Positions 6,927-13,794 of a stretch of DNA of 25,635 bases are shown here, piece by piece. A model generated the notes under the pieces. It was not told where the DNA came from. It made no database searches and saw nothing but the letters and a program-made list of their open reading frames with translations. The stretch comes from a virus. Numbering within the stretch: the stretch's first letter is position 1; every line of letters starts with the position of its first letter. Both the position numbers and the translations under genes were made by a program. The DNA lies in the IMG/VR virus record IMGVR_UViG_3300020439_001059, positions 1 through 25,635 of that record; one strand, 5' to 3'.

Positions 6927-7872
6927 CTGCTTTCTCCACTGCTTTGACCTTTCTGGATTGGTTAGAACCAAACCATGCAGATGCCAACCTTGAGTCGGTT
7001 TCCCTTCCCATTTTGTGGTCAGTTAAGTAAGTGACACTGTTAAGCGCCTGCCACCAAGAACCTGCTCCAAACTCTGCCCCAGGCTGAGTCTCTAAAACAG
7101 AATATGCTTTCTGTCCGTTAGAAGATAAGTCCTTGAAATCATTGACTGAAACAGGTTTCTTACCTTGGTAAGTTCTAGGGAAAACTTCGTTGTAGAAGTT
7201 TATCAAAGATTCTACTGAATACTGCTTAGAAGCAAGGAACTCAGCAACTTCTTTGTATTGTGTAAACTTCTCGTGGGCAATACCCAGAGCAGTCTTCACA
7301 GACTCAGAATCAAATGCAGTTCTGTGGTTTAGAGACACAGACTTAGCAACCTCTTGTCCTAGAGACATTGTAAGAGTGTTGTTACATACAACTCTGATTG
7401 GGGTAAACCTAACATCAACTGACTTACCATATTGATGTGGGTTTGAGAACAGTAGATAAGAATCTACTTGGTCATCACCAAGGATAGTGAAAGAATCTTT
7501 CACCTTTGCTAATGCCCACACCATTTTTCCACCTTTCAGTGAACCTGCCGTGTGCATTTCCATATCCCCTGCGAGGACATATTCGGAAAAGAAGTTGAAT
7601 GCTTCATCGTTCTGAACTGGATTCCAGTTCTCACCAATTACATCCAATACCTTGTTGTCCGAAGACCTAACAAGTGCTTGTTTTCCATCGATTTTGACAC
7701 CACCACTAGTGATGATATCTTGTTTCTCAACTGACCAATTCAGTCCTGCGACTTCTTGCATCTGTTGAGGGGTTAAGTCATTGGATACAGCAGTTCCTAG
7801 ACCATGCCAAGGGACTTCCCCTGCATATGCCATTTGTGCTTGTCCGTTGACCATTTCAACTTCATGTGACAT
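6904..7872 (-). CDS. DUF932 / phage-plasmid-like protein (TIGR03299 family)
   Basis: This encodes 322 residues, the usual length of this family. The typical opening MSHEVEMVNGQAQMAY, then PWHGLGTAV, and the later SYLLFSNPHQ-like and RVVCNNTL segments match the DUF932 pattern found in many phages and plasmids. It has no signal or membrane segment. The biochemical role of the family is not established to my knowledge. AAGGAG lies six bases before the ATG, and a perfect TTGACA-17-TATAAT promoter gives a leader of about 25 bases, so this is expected to be a strongly expressed early protein. Downstream it couples to a small unknown and to peroxiredoxin. Confidence 0.9.
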   Translation of the reverse strand: MSHEVEMVNGQAQMAYAGEVPWHGLGTAVSNDLTPQQMQEVAGLNWSVEKQDIITSGGVKIDGKQALVRSSDNKVLDVIGENWNPVQNDEAFNFFSEYVLAGDMEMHTAGSLKGGKMVWALAKVKDSFTILGDDQVDSYLLFSNPHQYGKSVDVRFTPIRVVCNNTLTMSLGQEVAKSVSLNHRTAFDSESVKTALGIAHEKFTQYKEVAEFLASKQYSVESLINFYNEVFPRTYQGKKPVSVNDFKDLSSNGQKAYSVLETQPGAEFGAGSWWQALNSVTYLTDHKMGRETDSRLASAWFGSNQSRKVKAVEKAVEFANAA

Positions 7873-7902
7873 AATATACTCCTTCTTTGATATTATTTAA
7901 GT

Positions 7903-7931
7903 ATTATACTTAAAACAACAAAGAATGTCAA
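7903..7931 (-). promoter_or_regulatory. Perfect-consensus sigma-70 early promoter
   Basis: TTGACA (7931-7926), exactly 17 bases, TATAAT (7908-7903). Both hexamers are perfect matches to the host housekeeping consensus, with an AT-rich region upstream. It drives DUF932, the small gene and peroxiredoxin. A T-tract (minus strand, about 7950-7940) follows the stop of the preceding membrane protein, but I see no good stem before it. Confidence 0.9.
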
Positions 7932-7950
7932 GCTTATTTTCAAAAAAAGT

Positions 7951-8379
7951 TTATTCTGTTCCTGCCAAAGGATTTGCTAGTGCTTCTTCTATCTGTTCTC
8001 TTATTGATTTACGGATGTCTATCAAGTCTCTTTGAGTCTGAGTTTCCAGTTCATATAGTCTCTTATTGCTTTCTCTTGTATCAGACTTCAAATCTCTTAA
8101 ATCATCAGATACGAAAGTTAATTCGTTATTTACTGTGTTCAGAGTGATTTCCAGTTCTTCCTTGATACTGGTCATTCTCTCGTCTTGTACTGCGAGTTGT
8201 TGCTCTATCTGAGACATATCTGGTGCTATATATGAATCGATTTTATCTTTCATATCCATGTAGTCACCCCAGAATAATGCTCCTGCCCAAACAATACCAG
8301 CGGCAGATGACAATGCAGTCAATACTGCTACCATCTTACCACCAGTAAACTTGATGCCACCTACTTCTATTTCTGCCAT
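7951..8379 (-). CDS. Membrane-anchored coiled-coil protein
   Basis: This encodes 142 residues. A short N-terminus (MAEIEVGGIKFTGGK) leads into one transmembrane segment at about 17-37. From about 55 to 135 a long coiled coil rich in Glu, Gln, Asp and Leu follows. No cleavage site is obvious, so the coiled coil is presumably anchored to the inner membrane. I remember close look-alikes in pelagiphage-type contigs without a function. The ATG overlaps the stop of the big acidic protein (TAATG), with AGGAG nine bases upstream. It is the last gene of the three-gene secreted/membrane cassette. A spanin-like or envelope-bridging role is possible but unproven. Confidence 0.85.
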   Translation of the reverse strand: MAEIEVGGIKFTGGKMVAVLTALSSAAGIVWAGALFWGDYMDMKDKIDSYIAPDMSQIEQQLAVQDERMTSIKEELEITLNTVNNELTFVSDDLRDLKSDTRESNKRLYELETQTQRDLIDIRKSIREQIEEALANPLAGTE

Positions 8380-10697
8380 TAGTATTGACTCCTAATTAAT
8401 TCACGCATCTTACCGTGCGATTCGTTTGTCATTCTGAAAAGACTCTGGGCATCATTCATCTTTGCAGACTTATATATGCTTTCTGTCTTGTACCAATCAG
8501 ACTCAAATGTATATGTGTCTGCGTAGTACATACTCAAATCGGTTGCTTTTGCCATGCCTTGAAGTATTGTTACCTGATTGGCAAATACCCCAGTCTGGTT
8601 CTTTTCTTTTCGTTCTGCTACTCTTTCAGCAAGAACTTCTGCTAATGTCTTTGGTCGATTGTCATCTGGTATGTCAATCTTTATCTCTGGTAAGTTGAAA
8701 CTCAATACTGGAATATCTACACCAGTATCAACACCACCAGTCAAATCGTCTTGTTGTTGTGCTTGTGATGACATTGCTTGTGAGTTAGATGTCTCTAGTT
8801 CACCTAATTGCACTGAAGCATTACCTGTAATTGAACCAAAGTTCTGTATGTCATCTAGGAATACATCACCTGTAGATGATGCAAAACCACCCCCAGAGAG
8901 TCCACCAGAGAATGCAGAGTTACTACCAGAGAATGCAGACCCACCTGAACTACCACCTGAACCACTTCCAGATGCTCCAATAGAATTACCAGATGCCATT
9001 GCACTATTGATAGCACTATTTACTGCCTTGGCAGTTTCTTTTCTACTCTCTTTCTTTGCTTTACTTTCTTTTCGTTCACCTCTTGCACGAACTGGAGCAG
9101 GTTCTATCTCATCAAGTTCTTCTGCTTCAACAATCAGTTCTTCTTCAAATATCTCTTCTTTTTCTTCTTCAATAAACTCTTCTTCAACTATTTCTTCTAT
9201 CTCTTCTAGAATCTCTTCTTCTAATAACAAGACTTCTACTACTTCTTCATCAACTTCTACTAAGAGTGGAGTCTCACGGAAAAAATCTTCGAACTCTTCT
9301 TCTACAAATATCTCTTCTGGTTCGATACCTTCTTCTTCTAGTATCTCAAAGAACTCCTCTTCAGATACCTCAATGAAGGCAACCTCTTCCAATTCAAACA
9401 AACTTAGGTCTTCTTGAAAGTATTCATCTCTTACTGGTTCAAAGGTAAATGACTCTTCTTCATATGGTTCAAAGAATACAATGTCTTCATACTCTTCTAC
9501 TGAACCATCCATAGGCATTTCTTCATACCCATAGAACTCTTCTTCTTCATATCCAAAGTATTCTTCCTCATCACCAAATGATACACCCTCTGGTATAAAT
9601 TCATCCAGTGGGTCAAATCCTTCGTCAAAGTTCCAGATATATCCATCACATTTTTCATCTGATTGTGGGTCAGACTCACATTTATCATCAAGGAATGCTA
9701 AGTCATATCCTTGACATGAAGTATCATATAATGGGTCTAAGGTACATTGTTGAGCAAGATATGCATCATCATATCCAGTACAGGTAGAATCATACAATGG
9801 GTCAATACCACATTGTTGAGCAAGATATGCTTCTGCGTATCCTGTACATTGAGAATCGTACAGTGAATCAATCGCACATTGTTGTGCGAGGTATGCATCT
9901 GCATAGCCTGGGCAGGATGCGTCATTCAGTGGGTTGCTACAATCGATTGTATCGACATCTCCTAGGAAAGCATACGAGTTGTTGCTCGTTTCATCCCACT
10001 GCCAGATATAATCCCCATCTCCTTTATTATGAAAAAAGAGATGCTCCACATGCCCTTCGGATAAATCCCCTGTTGCACCTGCCCAGATACTATGATTCTT
10101 TATTTCTATTTGGTCGTATGCAAATGTCCATCCATCTGGATTTATTTGTATTTCAAATGTATTCTTTGTATTGCTCTGTCCGTATTCTTTTACTTCATAC
10201 CATCCAAAGACTGCTTCATTATCATCTGCATAGTACCATGTAGAACCATTACCTTTTATAAGGTCAGTCCACAGGGGAGCAATCATATAGTCCAACATGT
10301 CGATTTGGTTCTGTAAGTTGTTCCAATATGATGGTGGATTCAAGGGGTCTTCATCTAATCTAAACCCTTCACAACATCCACCATATAATACATTCTGGTC
10401 ACTGAATGATATGAAACCATTCATATACATCTTACCTTGGGATACTTTATGACCATCAATCATCTCTGCTTCCCATGGCAGATTAAAATTTGCAAAGGAA
10501 TCATCACCAATATTAAACTGAGTTGCCCCAGTCATATTACGGATATCAATTAAATCTGTTGAACCACACGCAACACCACACTCTCCACTCGTGCCAGTCC
10601 ACGGAGAGTTTACCCCATTATAGGTTTGTGCGTTTGCTATATTAGAGAAGCATAAGCAGGAGAGCAGCCCCACCAATACCCAGAAGTGCTTTTTCAC
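8379..10697 (-). CDS. Large secreted modular protein with cysteine repeats and acidic region
   Basis: This encodes 772 residues from the GTG at 10697, picked because AAGGAG lies nine bases upstream and a clean signal peptide starts there (KKHFWVLVGLLSCLCF...ANA, cut near residue 23). Modules follow. A globular N-domain of about 25-240 is rich in Trp, Gly and Asp. Four 22-residue repeats at 262-349 share the pattern CxGYxxAYLAQQCxxDPLYD. A Glu-dominated region spans about 355-535, then a basic patch, a Ser/Gly-rich linker at about 565-620, and a conserved-looking C-domain at about 690-772. An ATG at 10724 is possible but would bury the signal peptide. It overlaps the N/T-rich gene by 56 bases. 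An exported or virion-surface protein is likely; the function is unknown. Confidence 0.85.
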   Translation of the reverse strand: MKKHFWVLVGLLSCLCFSNIANAQTYNGVNSPWTGTSGECGVACGSTDLIDIRNMTGATQFNIGDDSFANFNLPWEAEMIDGHKVSQGKMYMNGFISFSDQNVLYGGCCEGFRLDEDPLNPPSYWNNLQNQIDMLDYMIAPLWTDLIKGNGSTWYYADDNEAVFGWYEVKEYGQSNTKNTFEIQINPDGWTFAYDQIEIKNHSIWAGATGDLSEGHVEHLFFHNKGDGDYIWQWDETSNNSYAFLGDVDTIDCSNPLNDASCPGYADAYLAQQCAIDSLYDSQCTGYAEAYLAQQCGIDPLYDSTCTGYDDAYLAQQCTLDPLYDTSCQGYDLAFLDDKCESDPQSDEKCDGYIWNFDEGFDPLDEFIPEGVSFGDEEEYFGYEEEEFYGYEEMPMDGSVEEYEDIVFFEPYEEESFTFEPVRDEYFQEDLSLFELEEVAFIEVSEEEFFEILEEEGIEPEEIFVEEEFEDFFRETPLLVEVDEEVVEVLLLEEEILEEIEEIVEEEFIEEEKEEIFEEELIVEAEELDEIEPAPVRARGERKESKAKKESRKETAKAVNSAINSAMASGNSIGASGSGSGGSSGGSAFSGSNSAFSGGLSGGGFASSTGDVFLDDIQNFGSITGNASVQLGELETSNSQAMSSQAQQQDDLTGGVDTGVDIPVLSFNLPEIKIDIPDDNRPKTLAEVLAERVAERKEKNQTGVFANQVTILQGMAKATDLSMYYADTYTFESDWYKTESIYKSAKMNDAQSLFRMTNESHGKMRELIRSQY
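9651..9914 (-). repeat. Four tandem 66-bp coding repeats
   Basis: Four in-frame 22-residue units begin at Cys codons at 9914, 9848, 9782 and 9716 and end before the Cys at 9650. The first three are nearly identical at protein level (CxGYxxAYLAQQC); the fourth has drifted (AFLDDKC). Two cysteines per unit suggest disulfide-linked small modules in an exported protein. Confidence 0.85.
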
Positions 10698-11655
10698 CGT
10701 CTGAAACTCCTTGATTGATATCATCTTTGACCTTCACATCATCAAGAGCATTGTCAGGTATTAGTTGAGGGAACTTAGTCCATAGTTCTAATGCTTCGTC
10801 ACCTATCTTACCTTCGAAAGGACAAGGTGTTCCTGCCATCATCATTGCCTTCCATACTCTTTCATCTTGACACATAGTCGAGACAGCGGCGACTTTCATC
10901 CCCATATCGTAAAGAGTCTTTGACAGTTTTATCCTCTCACAGTTCATGTCTCTAACTGATTTACCACCAGATAAACCAAGTATCTGAGTCTGCACCGCAC
11001 CAGATATACCAGTCGTACAAAGGTCTTGTGAATAGGATGAACCTATACTAGGTGCAATTGCACTAGGAGGCGGAGACTTAATAGTGGTCTCGTTCTTATT
11101 GATGTTCTCATTCTTATTAGTATTATTCGTTGTAACTTCAGATTTCGATTCACTTTTAGATTCACTAGTAGATGTATTCACATTTGTATTAGTGTTATTA
11201 TTAGTATTATTCGAAGTTGAATTACTGTTCACATTAGAATTACTGGTAGAATTTACAGTAGTATTATTCGTGTTGTTATTCGTGTTCGTGTTATTCGAAG
11301 TCGAAGTCGAAGTGTTGGTATTCACATTCGTATTGTTGTTCGTATTATTACTAGTCGAAGTCGAGGTATTCGTATTCGTGTTAGTATTCACACTAGTATT
11401 ATTATTAGTGTTAGTATTAACATTTGTGTTGTTGTTTGTATTGGTATTCGTATTTGTATTTACATTAGTGTTGTTATTCGTGTTCGTATTAGTATTATTC
11501 GAAGTCACATTACTAGTTGTATTATTAGTTGACTCAGAAATACTGTAATCAGAATTTGACGCATCCTGAAACGAACCATCGACATCATCTGCTAATGCCA
11601 TAGTAGATGTAAATAAAAATAGACATGCCAAAGGTACTTTGTAAAGGGTCTTCAC
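10642..11655 (-). CDS. Secreted Asn/Thr-rich low-complexity protein with conserved C-domain
   Basis: This encodes 337 residues from a GTG start, with GGAG eight bases upstream. A signal peptide (KTLYKVPLACLFLFTSTMALA) is cut near residue 22. Residues about 42-190 are almost only Asn, Thr, Ser and Val (NTNTN, NNTNVNTN patterns). Residues 195-290 form a domain with four cysteines (DLCTTG, MNCERIKLS, TMCQDERVW, GTPCPFEG) that I have seen as a conserved unit in marine phages without a function. The C-terminus is a short hydrophobic segment (LLGIGGAALLLMLL). A TATAAATA box 54 bases upstream marks it as late. Plausible roles are an envelope anchor with a long flexible stalk or a virion fibre component; no function is assigned. 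Confidence 0.88.
   Translation of the reverse strand: MKTLYKVPLACLFLFTSTMALADDVDGSFQDASNSDYSISESTNNTTSNVTSNNTNTNTNNNTNVNTNTNTNTNNNTNVNTNTNNNTSVNTNTNTNTSTSTSNNTNNNTNVNTNTSTSTSNNTNTNNNTNNTTVNSTSNSNVNSNSTSNNTNNNTNTNVNTSTSESKSESKSEVTTNNTNKNENINKNETTIKSPPPSAIAPSIGSSYSQDLCTTGISGAVQTQILGLSGGKSVRDMNCERIKLSKTLYDMGMKVAAVSTMCQDERVWKAMMMAGTPCPFEGKIGDEALELWTKFPQLIPDNALDDVKVKDDINQGVSDGEKALLGIGGAALLLMLL
11085..11532 (-). repeat. Low-complexity Asn/Thr/Val coding tract
   Basis: About 450 bases are built from AAT/AAC and ACT/ACA codons with scattered GTG/GTT, giving imperfect tandem 6-12 base periods. Such a tract can slip during replication, so its length may vary between related phages. The opposite strand shows a long but spurious Val/Leu/Phe frame. 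Confidence 0.85.
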
Positions 11656-11676
11656 CTAACAGTCTCCGTTTATGCT

Positions 11677-11694
11677 CCGTCAATTGTTTGACGG
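11677..11694 (-). other. Leader hairpin before the Asn/Thr-rich gene
   Basis: On the minus strand CCGTCAA, a 4-base loop and TTGACGG form a perfect 7-bp stem between the late promoter (11717-11710) and the GTG start at 11655. No U-tract follows. It leaves the ribosome site GGAG free and may protect the 5' end of the mRNA. Confidence 0.6.
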
Positions 11695-11709
11695 ATTCTT
11701 ACCTATTGG

Positions 11710-11717
11710 TATTTATA
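11710..11717 (-). promoter_or_regulatory. T4-type late promoter box TATAAATA
   Basis: This is an exact TATAAATA followed by CC on the minus strand, 54 bases ahead of the GTG start of the Asn/Thr-rich protein. It should drive the 11.7-7.9 kb cassette. It sits right after the stop of the IscA-type gene at 11729. Confidence 0.75.
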
Positions 11718-11728
11718 CAAACTGAGAG

Positions 11729-12082
11729 TTAAACTGGAAAAAAAGTAACACTTTCTCCGCATCCACACTGAGATGCTTCAAGGGGATTCACCCATTTTAG
11801 ATATTTGTTGAAACCGTCTACATGTAAATCAAGAGTTGCATTTTCGAAATACATATATTGGTCTTTAGGAATCATGAAGGTGATACTATCTGCTTGAACA
11901 GTTTCCCATCCATAAGCAGAGGTAACATCCGCACAATCGTCTACCGCACTAGGGGCAGACTTTTCTTTGAGGGTAATTTCATATTCGAATCCATGACAAC
12001 CACTTGCTTTAATACCAAGAAGTATTATCGCATCCTTTTCAACAGACTCAATATGTTCTATTGCTTCTTTTGTTACTATCAT
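11729..12082 (-). CDS. iscA: A-type iron-sulfur carrier (IscA/HesB-like)
   Basis: This encodes 117 residues. The three cysteines of A-type carriers are present: C29 in ASGCHGFEYE, and C106 and C108 in CGCGESVTF near the C-terminus. The family receives Fe-S clusters (or iron) from the IscU scaffold and passes them to target enzymes. The central part (about 45-60) carries a short insertion with an extra Cys compared with the bacterial form of about 107 residues. The ATG overlaps the TGA of iscU (ATGA), so scaffold and carrier are made together. No IscS, HscA or ferredoxin is visible here, so it would depend on the host desulfurase and chaperones. Confidence 0.92.
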   Translation of the reverse strand: MIVTKEAIEHIESVEKDAIILLGIKASGCHGFEYEITLKEKSAPSAVDDCADVTSAYGWETVQADSITFMIPKDQYMYFENATLDLHVDGFNKYLKWVNPLEASQCGCGESVTFFPV

Positions 12083-12498
12083 TGATTGTGCTTTCTATGT
12101 GCAGTCTTGGTTTCCCAATCCTCTATTGCTTTTCGAATCCCTTCTTCTGCTAGAACTGAGCAGTGTAATTTGATAGGTGGTAATTGAAGTGCTTCTGCAA
12201 TATCTTTATCTTTGATTTCTTTTGCTTGTTCAATTGTTTTACCTTTCAACATTTCAACAAACATTGTAGATGATGCAATAGCAGAACCACATCCATAAGT
12301 CTTGAATTTAACATCTAGTATTTCATCGGACATAGGGTCAAGTTTCAAATCTAGTTTCATTACATCCCCACATGCAGGCGCACCCACCATGCCAGTTGCG
12401 ACATTGGGGTCTTTAGGGTCAAACCTACCTACAGAGTGTTTCTCTGGATTCTTGAGTACAGATTCGAATCTATCTACTACTTCCTTACTATATGCCAT
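12079..12498 (-). CDS. iscU: Fe-S cluster scaffold IscU
   Basis: This encodes 139 residues, slightly longer than the bacterial protein because of a short insert before GMVGAPACGD. All ligands are intact: C43 and D45 (APACGD), C70 (YGCGSAIASS), H112 and C113 (KLHCS). LPPIK at 106-110 matches the LPPVK site bound by the HscA chaperone. IscU assembles [2Fe-2S]/[4Fe-4S] clusters with host IscS. The N-terminus MAYSKEVVD is as in cellular IscU, so the start is firm. That makes the TATAAATA box, only six bases before the ATG, notable: no ribosome site fits between them. It is likely a late auxiliary metabolic gene. Confidence 0.95.
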   Translation of the reverse strand: MAYSKEVVDRFESVLKNPEKHSVGRFDPKDPNVATGMVGAPACGDVMKLDLKLDPMSDEILDVKFKTYGCGSAIASSTMFVEMLKGKTIEQAKEIKDKDIAEALQLPPIKLHCSVLAEEGIRKAIEDWETKTAHRKHNQ

Positions 12499-12504
12499 AT
12501 CTTT

Positions 12505-12512
12505 TATTTATA
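12505..12512 (-). promoter_or_regulatory. T4-type late promoter box next to iscU start
   Basis: An exact TATAAATA, then AAAGAT and the iscU ATG. Late transcripts normally begin about six bases after the box, so the mRNA would start at or next to the ATG and be leaderless. Confidence 0.7.
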
Positions 12513-12518
12513 ATTAAG

Positions 12519-12540
12519 GACACCCTAACCGTGGGGTGTC
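12519..12540 (-). terminator. Hairpin after the desaturase gene
   Basis: GACACCC, an 8-base loop and GGGTGTC form a perfect 7-bp GC-rich stem just after the desaturase stop. On the minus strand it is followed by CTTAATT, only a weak U-rich run, so it may be a leaky terminator or an mRNA 3' end stabiliser. It separates the desaturase from the iscU promoter. Confidence 0.55.
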
Positions 12541-12546
12541 ACGAGT

Positions 12547-13245
12547 CTATTTGTGGCGACCAACCCAATTGATTAAATGACCACCAATATCTAATGGATG
12601 CCATTTCGATAATTTAGGATTGTCATGGTGAGTATTATGGAATCCTTCACCAAAAGTTAATAATCCTAACCATGTATCTGAGTTAGGTTTTCGTCCTCTA
12701 TGTGAATATGAGAAGACAAATGAACCTATCAGTTTAGATAATCCTGTTGGTGCTAACCATGCATATACTAATGCGTATGGGTCAATCAACATCAGGAATA
12801 CTGCCCAACATGCCATGATTTGCCAGTAGGCAGAATGTTGTGCTTTGAATAAATCGTTTTTAAGCAAATCCCTCACATAATTAAGTTTGATATCTGTGAA
12901 CACTTGTAGGAAGTGTGCATAGAACCATCCTTTATAATATGGTGAGTGTGGGTCATCTGGTGTATCAGCATATCGATGATGCTCTCTATGATTAGCACAC
13001 CAGAGAAGAACTGGGCCGACCATGTGAATATGTCCAAAGAACAACATCACATATTCCAACCACTTCGGTGCATTAAAGGTCTTGTGGGCAAAGTACCTGT
13101 GGTATCCCATTGTCATACCAAGACAGTTGATACCAAAATACATGAATGCACATATCGCAATCTGCATCGGAGTTGCGAAGTACATAAGGGGAATGGATAG
13201 CATTGCTATCACTTGACCGATAAATAATTGAGTTGGTAATTGCAT
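12547..13245 (-). CDS. Membrane fatty-acid desaturase (acyl-CoA delta-9 type)
   Basis: This encodes 232 residues. The three histidine boxes of the di-iron membrane desaturases are complete: HRYFAH (49-54), HREHHRYAD (86-94) and HNTHHD (203-208). Hydrophobic pairs at about 8-45, 65-83 and 140-180 fit the four-helix topology. It is short for the family (usually 270-400) but lacks no box. It would insert a double bond into acyl chains in the host inner membrane, using O2 and electrons from a ferredoxin, cytochrome or similar donor that is not fused here. A TATAAATA box lies five bases before the ATG; an internal ATG at codon 15 is a weaker alternative. Expressed late, it may adjust membrane fluidity before lysis. 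Confidence 0.93.
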   Translation of the reverse strand: MQLPTQLFIGQVIAMLSIPLMYFATPMQIAICAFMYFGINCLGMTMGYHRYFAHKTFNAPKWLEYVMLFFGHIHMVGPVLLWCANHREHHRYADTPDDPHSPYYKGWFYAHFLQVFTDIKLNYVRDLLKNDLFKAQHSAYWQIMACWAVFLMLIDPYALVYAWLAPTGLSKLIGSFVFSYSHRGRKPNSDTWLGLLTFGEGFHNTHHDNPKLSKWHPLDIGGHLINWVGRHK

Positions 13246-13250
13246 ACCTT

Positions 13251-13258
13251 TATTTATA
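13251..13258 (-). promoter_or_regulatory. T4-type late promoter box next to desaturase start
   Basis: An exact TATAAATA between the tRNA and the desaturase, followed by AAGGT and ATG. The AAGG is too close to the ATG (one base) to serve as a normal ribosome site, so the transcript is predicted to be leaderless or nearly so. Confidence 0.7.
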
Positions 13259-13263
13259 CAAAC

Positions 13264-13337
13264 TGGCGGTCTCTAGGGGAATCGAACCCCTGCTTCTTCT
13301 TAGACAGAGAAGAGTTCTACCATTAAACTAAGAGACC
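13264..13337 (-). tRNA. tRNA, anticodon GTC (Asp) as folded, CCA encoded
   Basis: The minus strand folds as a full cloverleaf of 74 bases. Acceptor GGTCTCT pairs with AGAGACC, the D-stem GTTT pairs with GAAC around AATGGTA, the anticodon stem is CTTCT/AGAAG, the variable loop has 4 bases, and the T-stem AGGGG/CCCCT closes TTCGATT. Base 73 is G and CCA is encoded. The loop CTGTCTA gives anticodon GTC, reading Asp codons, and G73 suits Asp. Position 37 is T instead of the usual purine and 38 is A, so the identity is less certain than the tRNA itself. Confidence 0.85.
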
Positions 13338-13340
13338 CAA

Positions 13341-13472
13341 TCAGTCTTTCTTGTGCTTAGTTTTGCGAGTATACTTTGTTCGGTCACGCTCAACTTTGTG
13401 ACCAAACGGAGAGTCCTTTTCGAACAACCGTTTAGCATAACGAGGTTTTACTCTGGACTCTCTTCTTTTCAT
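13341..13472 (-). CDS. 43-residue basic protein next to bS21
   Basis: I found this short frame by hand: the ATG at 13472 lies nine bases after the S21 stop and the TGA is at 13341, just before the tRNA. Of 43 residues 20 are Lys or Arg. The C-terminus DRTKYTRKTKHKKD resembles a pattern I remember from small phage proteins (DUF7230-like, from memory). A GATAAATA box, one base off the late consensus, overlaps the S21 stop. There is no strong ribosome site; coupling to S21 is likely. The composition is like small ribosomal proteins, and its place beside bS21 suggests a ribosome or RNA link, which is inference. Confidence 0.75.
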   Translation of the reverse strand: MKRRESRVKPRYAKRLFEKDSPFGHKVERDRTKYTRKTKHKKD

Positions 13473-13481
13473 AACAAGTAT

Positions 13482-13778
13482 TTATCTAATCCTAAATTTA
13501 TATTCAGCATCCAATCTTTCTTGTTTGAGTTTTAGATTTCTCACTCTTCGGATTGCTTTGTTCTTAGTCTTCCTTGCTTTCTCGTTTCTTGTTTCAAAGA
13601 ACTCCCTTTTCTTCAAGTCAACTAATATACCAGACTTCTTGACTTTCTTTTTGAAAATCTTTAGTGCAGTATCAACATCACCATTTCTTACGGTGACTTG
13701 CCTAGCACCGTCCTTAGGCCACACTTTTTGTTTAGGTCTTTGTGGTCTCCTAAATTTAGAATTATAATTTCTTCTCAT
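13482..13778 (-). CDS. rpsU: Ribosomal protein bS21
   Basis: This encodes 98 residues. The central part follows bS21: VTVRNGDVDTALKIFKKKV, then KSGILVDLKKREFFETRNEKA and a basic helical tail. Bacterial S21 has about 60-70 residues; here both ends are longer, with a basic N-terminus containing RRPQRPKQK. bS21 binds the 30S subunit near the Shine-Dalgarno helper site and is known in several marine phages, where it may swap into host ribosomes to favour phage mRNA. AAGGA lies upstream of the ATG. Its neighbours are a tRNA and the 43-residue basic protein, so this is a translation-related cluster. Confidence 0.93.
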   Translation of the reverse strand: MRRNYNSKFRRPQRPKQKVWPKDGARQVTVRNGDVDTALKIFKKKVKKSGILVDLKKREFFETRNEKARKTKNKAIRRVRNLKLKQERLDAEYKFRIR

Positions 13779-13794
13779 AGTTCCTTAGTTAAAG

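Noticed and set aside
8578-9417. 279-codon plus-strand frame rich in Ser
   Set aside because: It is the antisense shadow of the Glu-rich and Ser/Gly-rich parts of the secreted protein; its composition mirrors GAA/TTC codons and it lacks a promoter or ribosome site.
9797-10243. 148-codon plus-strand frame
   Set aside because: It is opposite the signal-bearing secreted protein, has no family features and no ribosome site.
11084-11548. 154-codon plus-strand frame rich in Val, Leu and Phe
   Set aside because: It is the complement of the Asn/Thr repeat tract and would not be a credible protein.
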